From Arthrobacter alpinus (lineage in GTDB: Bacteria; Actinomycetota; Actinomycetes; Actinomycetales; Micrococcaceae): 64,000 nucleotides of DNA. Shown here piece after piece: positions 45,241-52,878 of this stretch. The position numbers were made by a program, and so were the translations under genes. Numbering within the stretch: position 1 is the first letter of the stretch; each line of letters starts with the position of its first letter. The notes under the pieces are model-generated. The model was not told the DNA's origin and ran no database searches. It saw nothing but the letters and a program-made list of their open reading frames with translations. Location of the stretch: NCBI RefSeq assembly GCF_900105965.1, contig NZ_FNTV01000001.1:992001-1056000 (forward strand), written 5' to 3'.

Positions 45241-46542
45241 ATGAGCATAGAAGTTCTGAGTATTGCCCCAACCCAAGCGTTGACACAGGACCAGCCTGAC
45301 CTTGTCATGACCGCCAAGGCGTCCGCATGGTTGGACGCTTTGAGGGCTGTCGGAGTCGCCATCGGCACTCGCCCACCCGTGCCGATCTGCGCCTACGTCC
45401 TCGTTCGATTCTCAGCCACCGGTGAAGGCGTGACCCTGACCGGAACGGACTACACCACCCGCGTCACCGCTCAAGTCGCCTCTGCCATCGGAACAGGCGC
45501 CAAGCAAGGAACAGCGGCAATCCCATACAACTGGCTCCAACGCACCATCCGCACCCTGACCAGGACAGACGCAACCGCTGACGTCACAGTCTCCACCATG
45601 GGCCTCATGGGCGAAAGGATGGCCACCGTCAAAGCAGCCGGCTACACCATCCCCCTAGTCACCGGACCAGTCAACGACTTCCCAGACGACGCAAGCCACG
45701 CAACCCTCGGCACATTCACCACCAACCTAGACAACTTCCGAGCCACCCTCGACCGCGTCGCCCACGCATCATCCACCGACGACACCCTGCCAATACTGAC
45801 CAGCATCCACCTCAAAGGCAGCACCGCCGGCGTCCACGTCATGGCAACAGACCGCTACCGCCTCGCCTTCGACCTCCTCAAACTCGAAAACGGCGAAACA
45901 ACACCAAACTTCAGCTTCAACCTGCGCTCGCAGGTGTGGGGCAAGTTGTCGAGGATTCTCCGAGGGGAAACGATCGGTATATCCGTGCTGGCCACGAGCG
46001 AGCGAAGCCGCGTCTTCCCGGGAGCCGGGATCGAAGCTTTGGAGATCCGCACCAAGGGCTTGACAGTGCAGATCGTGGCCACGGATGGCGAGTACCCGAA
46101 GATTCAGACCTTGACTCAGTACTCGGCCGGCGCCACGGCAGTGGTGAGCCGCAACGAGCTGCTGAGGCAGGCTCGAATAGCCGAGGAACTGTCGGCACGT
46201 AACCTCCCGGCCGAAGTGCACATATCTGCCTCGGGCTTGTCGGTTACTCCCGGACTCGACGACTTCCAGGAAGGGACTCGGGCACCTCGAATTCCTTCAA
46301 CTTTCTGGGCCCACACCAACACCGTGAGCGACGTGGTGACGGCATTCAACCCCCGCTACTTCCTCGAGGCCGTAAAAGCGTTCGTTGGCGTCGAGGACCT
46401 AAAGATCACCCTGGGCGCCTCAGGTGACGGGGTGGCAGTAGCCAAGCCTGTCACCATCACGGCCGCCGACAAGAAACACGACGACGAAGCCACCTTCCGG
46501 ACCATGGTCATGCCCGTCCGTCTCCCGAATACGGCGGTCTGA
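45241..46542 (+). CDS. dnaN: Phage DNA polymerase III beta subunit (sliding clamp)
   Basis: 433 residues from the ATG at 45241, AAGGAG 8 bases upstream. Three repeated clamp domains; clamp landmarks include LTSIHLKGSTAGVHVMATDRYRLA (central domain), NFSFNLRSQVWGKLSRILRG, ATDGEYPKI and a C-terminal end RTMVMPVRLPN as in bacterial DnaN. It would tether a polymerase to DNA. No polymerase gene is seen in this window. The base composition switches from C-rich to G-rich inside the gene near 45923, suggesting a mosaic gene. Confidence 0.85.
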   Translation: MSIEVLSIAPTQALTQDQPDLVMTAKASAWLDALRAVGVAIGTRPPVPICAYVLVRFSATGEGVTLTGTDYTTRVTAQVASAIGTGAKQGTAAIPYNWLQRTIRTLTRTDATADVTVSTMGLMGERMATVKAAGYTIPLVTGPVNDFPDDASHATLGTFTTNLDNFRATLDRVAHASSTDDTLPILTSIHLKGSTAGVHVMATDRYRLAFDLLKLENGETTPNFSFNLRSQVWGKLSRILRGETIGISVLATSERSRVFPGAGIEALEIRTKGLTVQIVATDGEYPKIQTLTQYSAGATAVVSRNELLRQARIAEELSARNLPAEVHISASGLSVTPGLDDFQEGTRAPRIPSTFWAHTNTVSDVVTAFNPRYFLEAVKAFVGVEDLKITLGASGDGVAVAKPVTITAADKKHDDEATFRTMVMPVRLPNTAV

Positions 46543-46544
46543 TC

Positions 46545-46814
46545 ATGAAGCCACGCACAGTCCTCGCCATGCACCTCACACTCGATCAGCGGGAAGCCTT
46601 CATTCACTGGTTGCAGGCCAACGGTTGCCGTTGGCAGGTCCCCGCCGAAGCTCGCATCATCACCACCGGCAACTACGTCATCGTGCCGTGCTGGAACATC
46701 CGGACCATCAAGCAAGCACGCACCCTCTGGCCCAAGAACATCCGCGACTGGCAGCCAACGGTAAAGGTCCGCCGGTTCAAGATCCGCCATCCTCTCAGTC
46801 AGGACTTCTCATGA
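46545..46814 (+). CDS. Hypothetical phage protein
   Basis: 89 residues, starting 2 bases after the clamp gene stop. Small basic alpha/beta protein (QREAFIHWLQANGCRWQVPAEARIITTGNYVIVPCWNI). No family recognised. Overlaps the next start by 4 bases. Confidence 0.65.
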   Translation: MKPRTVLAMHLTLDQREAFIHWLQANGCRWQVPAEARIITTGNYVIVPCWNIRTIKQARTLWPKNIRDWQPTVKVRRFKIRHPLSQDFS

Positions 46815-46972
46815 GGCGCCAAGACGCCGCCGATATCCGCGAAGGCATCCGGATCGCAAAGAAGCACGGCATCACTGCGTTGAGTCGAGTCCGCGCCCAG
46901 GGGAACATCCTGACGCTTCGCGCCTACCTCAACACCATGGCCAAGAACGAAACGAAGCGGAGGAAGTTATGA
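46811..46972 (+). CDS. Hypothetical small phage protein
   Basis: 53 residues from the ATG at 46811 (overlap with the upstream stop). Basic, helical, K/R-rich C-terminus. No family recognised. Overlaps the next short ORF by 4 bases. Confidence 0.5.
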   Translation: MRRQDAADIREGIRIAKKHGITALSRVRAQGNILTLRAYLNTMAKNETKRRKL

Positions 46973-47052
46973 GCTGCACTCATTCCTCGGACCGGGTTTG
47001 TGATCACTGCCCGCAGGAGCACCTAGACACCTTCTACCCGAATAGGACGTGA
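46969..47052 (+). CDS. Short Cys-rich peptide ORF
   Basis: 27 residues, ATG at 46969 overlapping the preceding stop. Contains CTHSSDRVCDHC, a possible zinc knuckle. Only the ATGA coupling supports it; low certainty. Confidence 0.4.
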   Translation: MSCTHSSDRVCDHCPQEHLDTFYPNRT

Positions 47053-47054
47053 GC

Positions 47055-47408
47055 ATGAGCTCTCAGCGCGACGAGCTGGCCCGGACTCTATCTGCGGCTT
47101 GGGGTTCGCAGGACGGCCAAGTCACCCGGGCGGATATGCACGCCGCAGACAGACTTCTCGAGACCGGGCACGGAGCGCTTTCAGCGGTCGATAGCGTTCC
47201 GGCGCACCCAACCAATAGCAGCCGTAGCAACGAACAGGATCGCAGCTATGGCAGCCAACCACAGCAACCCCTTCACAGCCACACCAACCACGGCCAAGAT
47301 CAACCAAAGAGCAAGAAGAACAATCACCAAGGTAGCCATGCGCAGAGCCTACGCTCGACCCCGGACGAATGGAATGGCGCGGACGTAGTGATCGAGGCGC
47401 AGAAGTGA
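47055..47408 (+). CDS. Hypothetical phage protein, low-complexity C-terminus
   Basis: 117 residues from the ATG at 47055; a GTG at 47049 overlapping the previous stop is an alternative. The first ~45 residues look structured; the rest is rich in S, N, Q, H and P and is probably disordered. No family recognised. Confidence 0.55.
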   Translation: MSSQRDELARTLSAAWGSQDGQVTRADMHAADRLLETGHGALSAVDSVPAHPTNSSRSNEQDRSYGSQPQQPLHSHTNHGQDQPKSKKNNHQGSHAQSLRSTPDEWNGADVVIEAQK

Positions 47409-47416
47409 GCCAGAGA

Positions 47417-47454
47417 AAAGGGAGGTCCCGACCCTTCCGGTTCGGAACCTCCCC
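47417..47454 (-). terminator. Terminator of antisense GlsB-like gene
   Basis: On the minus strand GGGAGGT-rich arm pairs with ACCTCCC across 47420-47454, and the 3' side continues into TTTTCTC. It lies 13 bases beyond the stop of the 47467-47727 gene. Confidence 0.7.
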
Positions 47455-47466
47455 TGTGTGCAGCAA

Positions 47467-47727
47467 TCAGGCTTTCTTGCGCGTCAACAAACCCCAAATA
47501 ATCAGGACAATAAACGAACCGCCAATCGCGAGCAACCACGTCGATAGCGACCAGAACGAGTTGATACCAACGTCGAAAATCGCGCTACCAATCCAGCCAC
47601 CCAAAATAGCGCCAACAACACCAAGCACCAAGGTAGCGAGCCAGCCGCCACCCTGCTCACCCGGTTTGATCGCTTTCGCGATAGCACCAGCAATCAGACC
47701 CAAAATAATCCAACCAATGAAACCCAT
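47467..47727 (-). CDS. GlsB/YeaQ/YmgE-family stress membrane protein (moron)
   Basis: 86 residues from the ATG at 47725-47727 with CGGAG upstream. Three hydrophobic helices with Gly-rich motifs: GFIGWIILGLIAGAIAKAI, GWLATLVLGVVGAILGGWIG, LLAIGGSFIVLIIWGL, the transglycosylase-associated family. It is transcribed against all neighbouring phage genes and has its own ribosome site and terminator, the features of a moron expressed independently in the lysogen. Confidence 0.85.
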   Translation of the reverse strand: MGFIGWIILGLIAGAIAKAIKPGEQGGGWLATLVLGVVGAILGGWIGSAIFDVGINSFWSLSTWLLAIGGSFIVLIIWGLLTRKKA

Positions 47728-47853
47728 GTCTTTTCTCCGTTCGGATGAAGGTTTTAGTCTCAGCATCAAATCAACGATGCACCCAGCAACCTTACTGAGC
47801 AGTAACGCGAACATCAAACCGAGAAGCCCCACGACACTGGGACAAGGAACGCA

Positions 47854-47985
47854 ATGACCACCCCATCACCCGAAGCCGCAGCACGGGCAGAGTTCATCAA
47901 AACCGCTATGGAAGACCCTGAAGGCCGCCGCCTAGCGGACGCTGCCGTGGCGCTCGCCACCGATGACAGGAGCTGGACCATATGA
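47854..47985 (+). CDS. Hypothetical small phage protein
   Basis: 43 residues (ATG at 47854, GGAACGCA upstream). Alanine- and acid-rich helical sequence ending in SWTI. No family recognised. Its stop overlaps the next start by 4 bases, which supports both genes. The bases 47728-47853 contain the moron promoter region and no other convincing gene. Confidence 0.45.
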   Translation: MTTPSPEAAARAEFIKTAMEDPEGRRLADAAVALATDDRSWTI

Positions 47986-48149
47986 GCCTGATCATCATGG
48001 CGCGATTACGGCTCCGTGTCCAAGCCCACGCGGCTGAGTTATCCCGCGCTGTTGTGAGTCAGACACCTTCCCAGATCCGTAACCGGCTCGCCTACTTGGT
48101 GGCTAATACCGAAGCGTTGTTGGACATCGTCGAAAACGAGGAAACATGA
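47982..48149 (+). CDS. Hypothetical small phage protein
   Basis: 55 residues, ATG at 47982, ATGA overlap both upstream and downstream. Arg/Ala/Leu-rich helical sequence (MARLRLRVQAHAAELSRAVVSQTPSQIRNRLAYLVA). No family recognised. Confidence 0.5.
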   Translation: MSLIIMARLRLRVQAHAAELSRAVVSQTPSQIRNRLAYLVANTEALLDIVENEET

Positions 48150-48481
48150 ACCCGGATTGCCGCGATGTCAAACACCGCTCCTGTGCTGGTGACGGATGGG
48201 ACGAAGCCACGGACGCCGCGGCGCCCTGCCCTTGTACCTGCCACGGCCTGACCGAATGGCAAGTCGAGTACTTCGCACGAGTCATGGGCATCACAACAGA
48301 AGAAGCCCGTGCGATTGCACACAAGATACTCAACCTCCCCGAAATCGAACCAGCCAAACCAGCGTTCTTGCTCACCAAACGAAGAACGGCACTCAAAGTC
48401 AAGACGGCGAGGGGTAAGGGCCCTCCGTCGTCTGAGAGCTGGCGGGGCAGGGCGCGTACTACGAAATTTAGGTCTCAATAA
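48146..48481 (+). CDS. Hypothetical phage protein with Cys cluster
   Basis: 111 residues. N-terminal cysteine cluster CRDV...CAGDGW...CPCTCHGL followed by a helical part with basic C-terminus. The cysteine and histidine spacing may bind zinc. Overlaps the upstream gene by 4 bases. No family recognised. Confidence 0.6.
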   Translation: MNPDCRDVKHRSCAGDGWDEATDAAAPCPCTCHGLTEWQVEYFARVMGITTEEARAIAHKILNLPEIEPAKPAFLLTKRRTALKVKTARGKGPPSSESWRGRARTTKFRSQ

Positions 48482-48500
48482 TGAAAGCAGGGCTTGACTG

Positions 48501-49640
48501 GTGTCTTGGCTCAAACAGTCTGACGTCTCCGCGAATCATCCGATCACGCTGCGGGCCTTGGAGATGGAAGATGCGGACGATCGAATACTCAACGAGGTCT
48601 ATGGCTGGGTGAATCGCTGCGCTACACAGTCCGCGGCACATGACCAGGACTACATAGTGACCAAAGGAACCGCCGTCGCCATGGCCGGCAGCTTCAGCCG
48701 GTTCGAGGCTCTGGCAGCGGCAGCGATATTCTGCGGCTACCTTACTGAAGTCATGATCACGGTGGAGGGCGAGAATCGCAAGGCCTTCAAACTTGTGGAG
48801 GAGGAAGACCTCTTCCACATGATCCTGAAGGCTGACAAGGACTGGACGCAGCAGCGTCAGGCGGATAACCGCGACTTGGCCAAGACCGGCCCGGTGCGGC
48901 TCCGCGACGGGGACGCCTGCAGGTATTGCGGTCGTGTGGTCGGCTGGGGCGCCGACAGGAAGTCCGTGCGCTGGGGCAGCATCGATCACGTTGTGCCTGG
49001 CGAACCGGGCACCGTGGCAACGATGGTGGTCTGCTGCGGTCAATGCAACTCCAAGCGCAAGAACGACCCGAACAGTATCTGGAAGACACTACCGATACCG
49101 TCCGAGCCGCACATTGGACCGGCCACAGCAGCCTGGCTGACCGATAAGTGCGGCATACCGACCAAACCCACCTACACGCGAATACCCACCGAATCTGTAA
49201 CTCCTGCACCGGTCAACGGCCAGCAGGCAACTGAGGTACCGCCCGCCGTCGAGCAGCCCACTGTGGCAGTTCCGGTTGAGGACGAGGCAACGGAAGCACC
49301 ATCCGGCCCGTCCAGCGACTCAGCAGCCAGCACCCCGGACCATGCAGTCGAGAACCTGGGGGAAACGGAGCAACAGCCGGCCCCAGAAATCAAATCAGAA
49401 ATCAAAACGGATCACGGGTTAATCAGTGATGAGGAGTCTGGCAGATCTGGATATGCCGGGTCGGGTCGGGACGGGTCGGGTCAGGTTGGGTTGGGAGCCA
49501 TGCTCCCCGCTCATCATGGCTCTGACGCTAAACAACTATCGTCACCCAACTCTTCAGAGCATCCTCAACCATCCGCTCAAAGGAAGAAGAACCGCCGTCG
49601 TGCCCGTCAACGTAACCGAAAGGGGAATCCCAATGTTTGA
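48501..49640 (+). CDS. HNH endonuclease domain phage protein
   Basis: 379 residues from a GTG at 48501. N-terminal helical domain (about 1-125), then an HNH module: CRYCGRVVGWGADRKSVRWGSIDHVVPGEPGTVATMVVCCGQCNSKRKNDPN (zinc CxxC, catalytic DHV, second CxxCN), then a long disordered acidic/proline-rich region and a basic tail (KKNRRRARQRNRKG). The 3' region has a GGGTCGGGTCGGGACGGGTC repeat at about 49459. Such proteins sit in early regions of actinophages; the target is unknown. Confidence 0.8.
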   Translation: MSWLKQSDVSANHPITLRALEMEDADDRILNEVYGWVNRCATQSAAHDQDYIVTKGTAVAMAGSFSRFEALAAAAIFCGYLTEVMITVEGENRKAFKLVEEEDLFHMILKADKDWTQQRQADNRDLAKTGPVRLRDGDACRYCGRVVGWGADRKSVRWGSIDHVVPGEPGTVATMVVCCGQCNSKRKNDPNSIWKTLPIPSEPHIGPATAAWLTDKCGIPTKPTYTRIPTESVTPAPVNGQQATEVPPAVEQPTVAVPVEDEATEAPSGPSSDSAASTPDHAVENLGETEQQPAPEIKSEIKTDHGLISDEESGRSGYAGSGRDGSGQVGLGAMLPAHHGSDAKQLSSPNSSEHPQPSAQRKKNRRRARQRNRKGNPNV

Positions 49641-49854
49641 TCTGGTGGAGCATGTCCCGATCAAGAGCAGCAAGGTCAAGATCCTGCTCCTTCAGGAGCG
49701 GGCAATGGATTCGGTGTGTGAGCGGGCGACGACGCTTCAGTACAGGATCGCAGGTGAGTTCACGTTTCGGGTGATCGAGTTGCCGCTGTCGTCGTATCTG
49801 GAGTGCCGTGTGCCTGTGATACCTGCGGAGGGTGGTGTCGATCTTGAGCGATGA
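49633..49854 (+). CDS. Hypothetical phage protein
   Basis: 73 residues from the ATG at 49633, just inside the HNH gene end. Beta-type sequence (VKILLLQERAMDSVCERATTLQYRIAGEFTFRVIELPLSS). No family recognised. Overlaps the next gene by about 23 bases. Confidence 0.5.
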   Translation: MFDLVEHVPIKSSKVKILLLQERAMDSVCERATTLQYRIAGEFTFRVIELPLSSYLECRVPVIPAEGGVDLER

Positions 49855-50626
49855 CCAGATAATGACTTGCACGGCGGATAACTGCCATCGGATCACGAGC
49901 CTGTATCTGTGCACCGATTGCATTATCGAGCTGGATGATTTGCTCAAGGATGTACCGGTACTTGTTCAGTTCATGGATGGGCCGATATTCCAGACGAGCG
50001 TGACTAAGTCACCTGGTGCCAGCGGGGGAGGGGGTGGCCATGCGAGTTCGAAGCCGCCGATCAACCTTGATGCGTTGCTGCTGAGGCAGTGGCTTTGCCA
50101 GCTACCTAGACGGGCTCACGGGGAAGCGATGGAGAACCCGGATGCCGGGCGAACTTTGTTCATGGCTCGGGAGTGGGTAGGACGTGGCCGTGATCTGGTG
50201 TGGGGGCCAGAGGACAAGCGAGTGTACGGCGAATGTGAGGAACCCTACTTCGATGGGGGAGACCTGCCATTGGAGGAAGGTGAAGAGCCGGCCCTTTGTT
50301 CGGGACGGCTCGCTGCACACCCTGATGACGTGTCGATCAAGTGCCAGGACTGCGGAATGGTTCATCACATCCCTGACTTGCTGTATCGAATAAGGGCCAG
50401 GGTTCGTGGTGAGCCGATGCCGCCTCGCGGTGTGAGGGACTACCTGCAGAGGAAGGCGCGGGCGTTCGTCCAGAAAAAGGACTTCGAGAACTGGGTGTAC
50501 ATGGGCATGGTGCCGTACGTCTTGGACAGGGTGAACACCGAGGGCAGGGCGCAGCGGCTCTACTATCCGGGGGATGTCCTCAAGGTATTTCAGGACATGC
50601 GTGCGAGGAGGAGAATCGGGGCGTGA
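49832..50626 (+). CDS. Hypothetical phage protein with zinc-finger motifs
   Basis: 264 residues (GTG at 49832; the exact start is uncertain, a TTG at 49844 also fits). N-terminal CTADNCHRITSLYLCTDC and later KCQDCGMVHHIPDLL supply likely zinc sites; the part between 95 and 260 is basic and helical. Probably a DNA-binding protein of the early-late transition, by position before the terminase block; no named family. Confidence 0.68.
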   Translation: MVSILSDDQIMTCTADNCHRITSLYLCTDCIIELDDLLKDVPVLVQFMDGPIFQTSVTKSPGASGGGGGHASSKPPINLDALLLRQWLCQLPRRAHGEAMENPDAGRTLFMAREWVGRGRDLVWGPEDKRVYGECEEPYFDGGDLPLEEGEEPALCSGRLAAHPDDVSIKCQDCGMVHHIPDLLYRIRARVRGEPMPPRGVRDYLQRKARAFVQKKDFENWVYMGMVPYVLDRVNTEGRAQRLYYPGDVLKVFQDMRARRRIGA

Positions 50627-50674
50627 AATGTAGTACCCTAAATCCGAGGGGATAGTTGTCTTCGCGAACTTATG

Positions 50675-50708
50675 CAAAGGCCTTGACGGGTTACCGTCAG
50701 GGCCTTTG
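50675..50708 (+). terminator. Strong hairpin before late HNH gene
   Basis: CAAAGGCCTTGACGG (50675-50689) pairs with CCGTCAGGGCCTTTG (50694-50708), loop GTTA, one wobble. It lies 48 bases after the early gene stop and only 2 bases before the HNH ATG at 50711. It may separate early and late transcripts. Confidence 0.7.
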
Positions 50709-50710
50709 TC

Positions 50711-51034
50711 ATGTCCGAGGTGGTGGTCCTGCTGACGGCTTCGGGTATTTACAATCCGCCATGGTCCGGCCGCCGTGCGAAGAACGCGCTGGTCAGGGTC
50801 AAGGCGCAGGGGCGCAAGGACAAGACGCCATGTTGCATATGCCGCCAACCCATTGACTACTCGCTTGAGTATCCTCACCCGCAGACCTGCAGTGTTCAGC
50901 ATGTGAGGTCTCAGAAGATGTATCCGCACTTGAGGTGGGACCCGAGTAACTGGGCTCCGTCTCACTTGGACTGTAATAAGTCGGCCGGGTACACCGCTGA
51001 TACGGGCATGGGAGTGACGTCGGAGGATGGCTGA
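50711..51034 (+). CDS. HNH endonuclease near the packaging region
   Basis: 107 residues. HNH layout: CCICRQPIDYSLEYPHPQTCSVQHVRSQKMYPHLRWDPSNWAPSHLDCNKSAG, with two zinc cysteine pairs and a histidine-rich core. Small HNH proteins placed upstream of terminase stimulate or are needed for cos cleavage in HK97-type phages, so a packaging role is likely. The start is very close to the hairpin, which makes the precise initiation codon uncertain. Confidence 0.75.
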   Translation: MSEVVVLLTASGIYNPPWSGRRAKNALVRVKAQGRKDKTPCCICRQPIDYSLEYPHPQTCSVQHVRSQKMYPHLRWDPSNWAPSHLDCNKSAGYTADTGMGVTSEDG

Positions 51035-51349
51035 TATCTCCCCGCACAGGATTGAACTCCAATAAAATCCAGCAAGTTGTTTTACGGGAAGGACTCCGCA
51101 TTTTTTTTCCTCTCCCCCCGGAACTTTCCCCATGAAAATCCCCCAAGAACGTTGAATTGGCGGGGAAAATGAACCCATCTACTCTCCTGCATGGAGACTG
51201 TCCCAGGTTGCCGCTGGGGAAAACCCATCTACGGATGACGGACATTAGCCAAGGTTGCGAAATGACGCCGGAGGGTCAGTCTAAGAACGAGGCGCCGGTA
51301 CGCGCCTACTCCATGCAGGAGCCACCAAACGCGAAAGGGTGAGTCAACG
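51035..51349 (+). other. Non-coding or weakly coding 315-bp gap, possible cos/late promoter region
   Basis: No strong gene. A TTG-start frame of 61 codons (51157-51342) is possible but has no family match and is not supported by a clear ribosome site. The region holds a pyrimidine run (about 51099-51117) and a short GC patch GGGGAAAGTTCCGGGG-like on the minus strand near 51113-51131. A cos site or late promoter between HNH and terminase would be expected about here; not provable by eye. Confidence 0.35.
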
Positions 51350-51817
51350 ATGCCTCTCAAGATAATCAAGAAGATGATCGGCTCAGCGCTGGACATTGCG
51401 CCGTCTCCCGAGTTCGCAGCGAGACTCAAGCGGAACAAGCAATATCAAAAAGTGTTTGAGGCTCCGTCGTTGCTGGACGGCCCGGAACACGTCATCATTG
51501 GCGGCCGGCAAGAGGGTAAGACCACTCTGGCCGTGAAGTGGCTCATGGACTGCCCGGAGGGCGTTCAGCGTGTTCTGATTACCCTGAACAACGATATGGC
51601 CAAGTCAATCAAACAGGACCTCGGACTACCCGTTGGGGATCCCAGAGTGATCTCATACAAAACATTGTTCAACGGCAAGGTTCTCCCGGGTGTGGAGTAC
51701 GGCATTGATGAGACCGTATCCATTCTCACGAAAATGCTCGGCCTGCGTGAATTGCCCCGCCTGGTCACAGTTCAGCATGCGGAAGCATGGCAAGGCGTAG
51801 GAGGCTCTGGGGTCTGA
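51350..51817 (+). CDS. Small P-loop NTPase-like phage protein
   Basis: 155 residues. Walker A at GGRQEGKTTLAVKWLM (about 50-65) and a possible Walker B in VEYGIDETVSIL. Otherwise unrecognised; much shorter than a terminase or AAA ATPase, so it may be a regulatory or packaging accessory protein. The N-terminus is basic and amphipathic. Lies upstream of the HTH and terminase genes on the same strand. Confidence 0.65.
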   Translation: MPLKIIKKMIGSALDIAPSPEFAARLKRNKQYQKVFEAPSLLDGPEHVIIGGRQEGKTTLAVKWLMDCPEGVQRVLITLNNDMAKSIKQDLGLPVGDPRVISYKTLFNGKVLPGVEYGIDETVSILTKMLGLRELPRLVTVQHAEAWQGVGGSGV

Positions 51818-51847
51818 CCACCGGGCACTGACAGCGGGAGGTGTGTC

Positions 51848-52246
51848 GTGCATGACCGCCCAGCGCTCCGGCTACTCCACGGTGAAGGCGAATCCATCCG
51901 AGGTATCGCCAAGGAGAAGCAAGCCTCTCGAAATGCTGTCCGCCGCGCGCTCCGCCCCGGCTCCCGTGACAATTACTACCGGCCGTCCGCGTCCGAGTCG
52001 GCCGAGCCGGCCGTTCGTGACGTTCTGGCCGACTATCCGGACATGGTGGTTGCCGACGTCGCCCTGTTGATCGACTGGCGGCACTCCCGCCGGACGCTCT
52101 CTGACCTTGTGGCGCGTCTACGTCCGATCTACCTTGATTCATCCCCGGGTCTTGATGCACGCCCGGACGAGACCATCAGGGCGGGCACACTGGCCGCTTC
52201 CAGCATCGAGTGCGGCACGCTGACAGTTCAGGAGGTGGCATGGTGA
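51848..52246 (+). CDS. IstA-like helix-turn-helix protein
   Basis: 132 residues, GTG start with GGGAGG about 7 bases upstream. The segment HGEGESIRGIAKEKQASRNAVRRAL resembles the N-terminal HTH of IS21 IstA transposases, and YPDMVVADVALLIDWRHSRRTLSDLVARLRP resembles the next IstA helix pair, but no DDE catalytic core follows. Probably a phage DNA-binding protein derived from or convergent with that fold; its position just before terminase suggests a packaging or late-regulation role. Confidence 0.62.
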   Translation: MHDRPALRLLHGEGESIRGIAKEKQASRNAVRRALRPGSRDNYYRPSASESAEPAVRDVLADYPDMVVADVALLIDWRHSRRTLSDLVARLRPIYLDSSPGLDARPDETIRAGTLAASSIECGTLTVQEVAW

Positions 52247-52878
52247 AGAAACGCCCAACCAACATCTCTGCCAGGAACACCGAACCGCCGACAGATCTGC
52301 CCGAAGCCGCCGCGACCGTATGGCGCGAGATCATGGCCAGCAGCGATTTAGCCGGCACCGTGGACAGGTCAGCCCTCGAGGCGTTCTGCACACTTATGGC
52401 CCGACTCCGAGAAGCCCGCCAGAGGGTCGAGGACGAAGGCATGGTGGTCAAGGATCCCCGCGGGCGCGTCATCCCTCACCCGGCGCTCGCCGTCGAACGC
52501 CAGACTGCAGAGCAGATCCGTGCATGGGGAGACCGCTTTGCCCCGCTGGTGAAGCCGGTCCGGAAACGCGGCTACATGGCGGACGCCACGGCAACCTCGA
52601 TTGCCAACGCCACGCACCTCTCCGCAGCAAAATACGCCGGCCCCATTGCGGCCCTCAAAACTCTCGCCTGGATGATCGACGAAGCCCAGCGCGAAAGCAT
52701 GGAAGCACTACAAAAAGCCATGACAACCACCGTCCCCAACTACCTCAAGGCGTGCACAGAACTGCAGATCACCCCCGCATCGATCCCCGCACTCGTGGGG
52801 GCCGAAACCCCCAAGGAATCAAAGGGCTCAACGGTGACGAACATGCGTGAGGCGGCAGAGAAGCGTCGTGCAGGCTAA
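52240..52878 (+). CDS. P27-family terminase small subunit
   Basis: 212 residues from the ATG at 52240 (GTG at 52243 is the coupled alternative), with AGGAGG upstream. Typical P27/terminase_4 pattern: TEPPTDLPEAAATVWREIMASSDLAGTVDRSALEAFCTLMARLREA...VIPHPALAVERQTAEQIRAWGDRF. It recognises the packaging site and hands DNA to the large subunit. Its end overlaps the TerL GTG. Confidence 0.82.
   Translation: MVKKRPTNISARNTEPPTDLPEAAATVWREIMASSDLAGTVDRSALEAFCTLMARLREARQRVEDEGMVVKDPRGRVIPHPALAVERQTAEQIRAWGDRFAPLVKPVRKRGYMADATATSIANATHLSAAKYAGPIAALKTLAWMIDEAQRESMEALQKAMTTTVPNYLKACTELQITPASIPALVGAETPKESKGSTVTNMREAAEKRRAG

Noticed and set aside
47369..47857. Plus-strand frame of 162 codons opposite the GlsB-like gene
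   Set aside because: The minus-strand frame has a clear family pattern with three membrane helices, ribosome site and terminator.
49456..49500. GGGTC-rich repeats as a regulatory iteron array
   Set aside because: They lie inside the HNH gene and encode Gly/Ser-rich linker residues; irregular spacing.
50102..51178. Minus-strand open frame of 358 codons across early phage genes
   Set aside because: It crosses the HNH gene with intact zinc motifs on the plus strand and spans the hairpin; no family features.
51157..51342. 61-codon TTG-start frame before the P-loop gene
   Set aside because: Start unsupported, no family match; kept only as part of the gap description.
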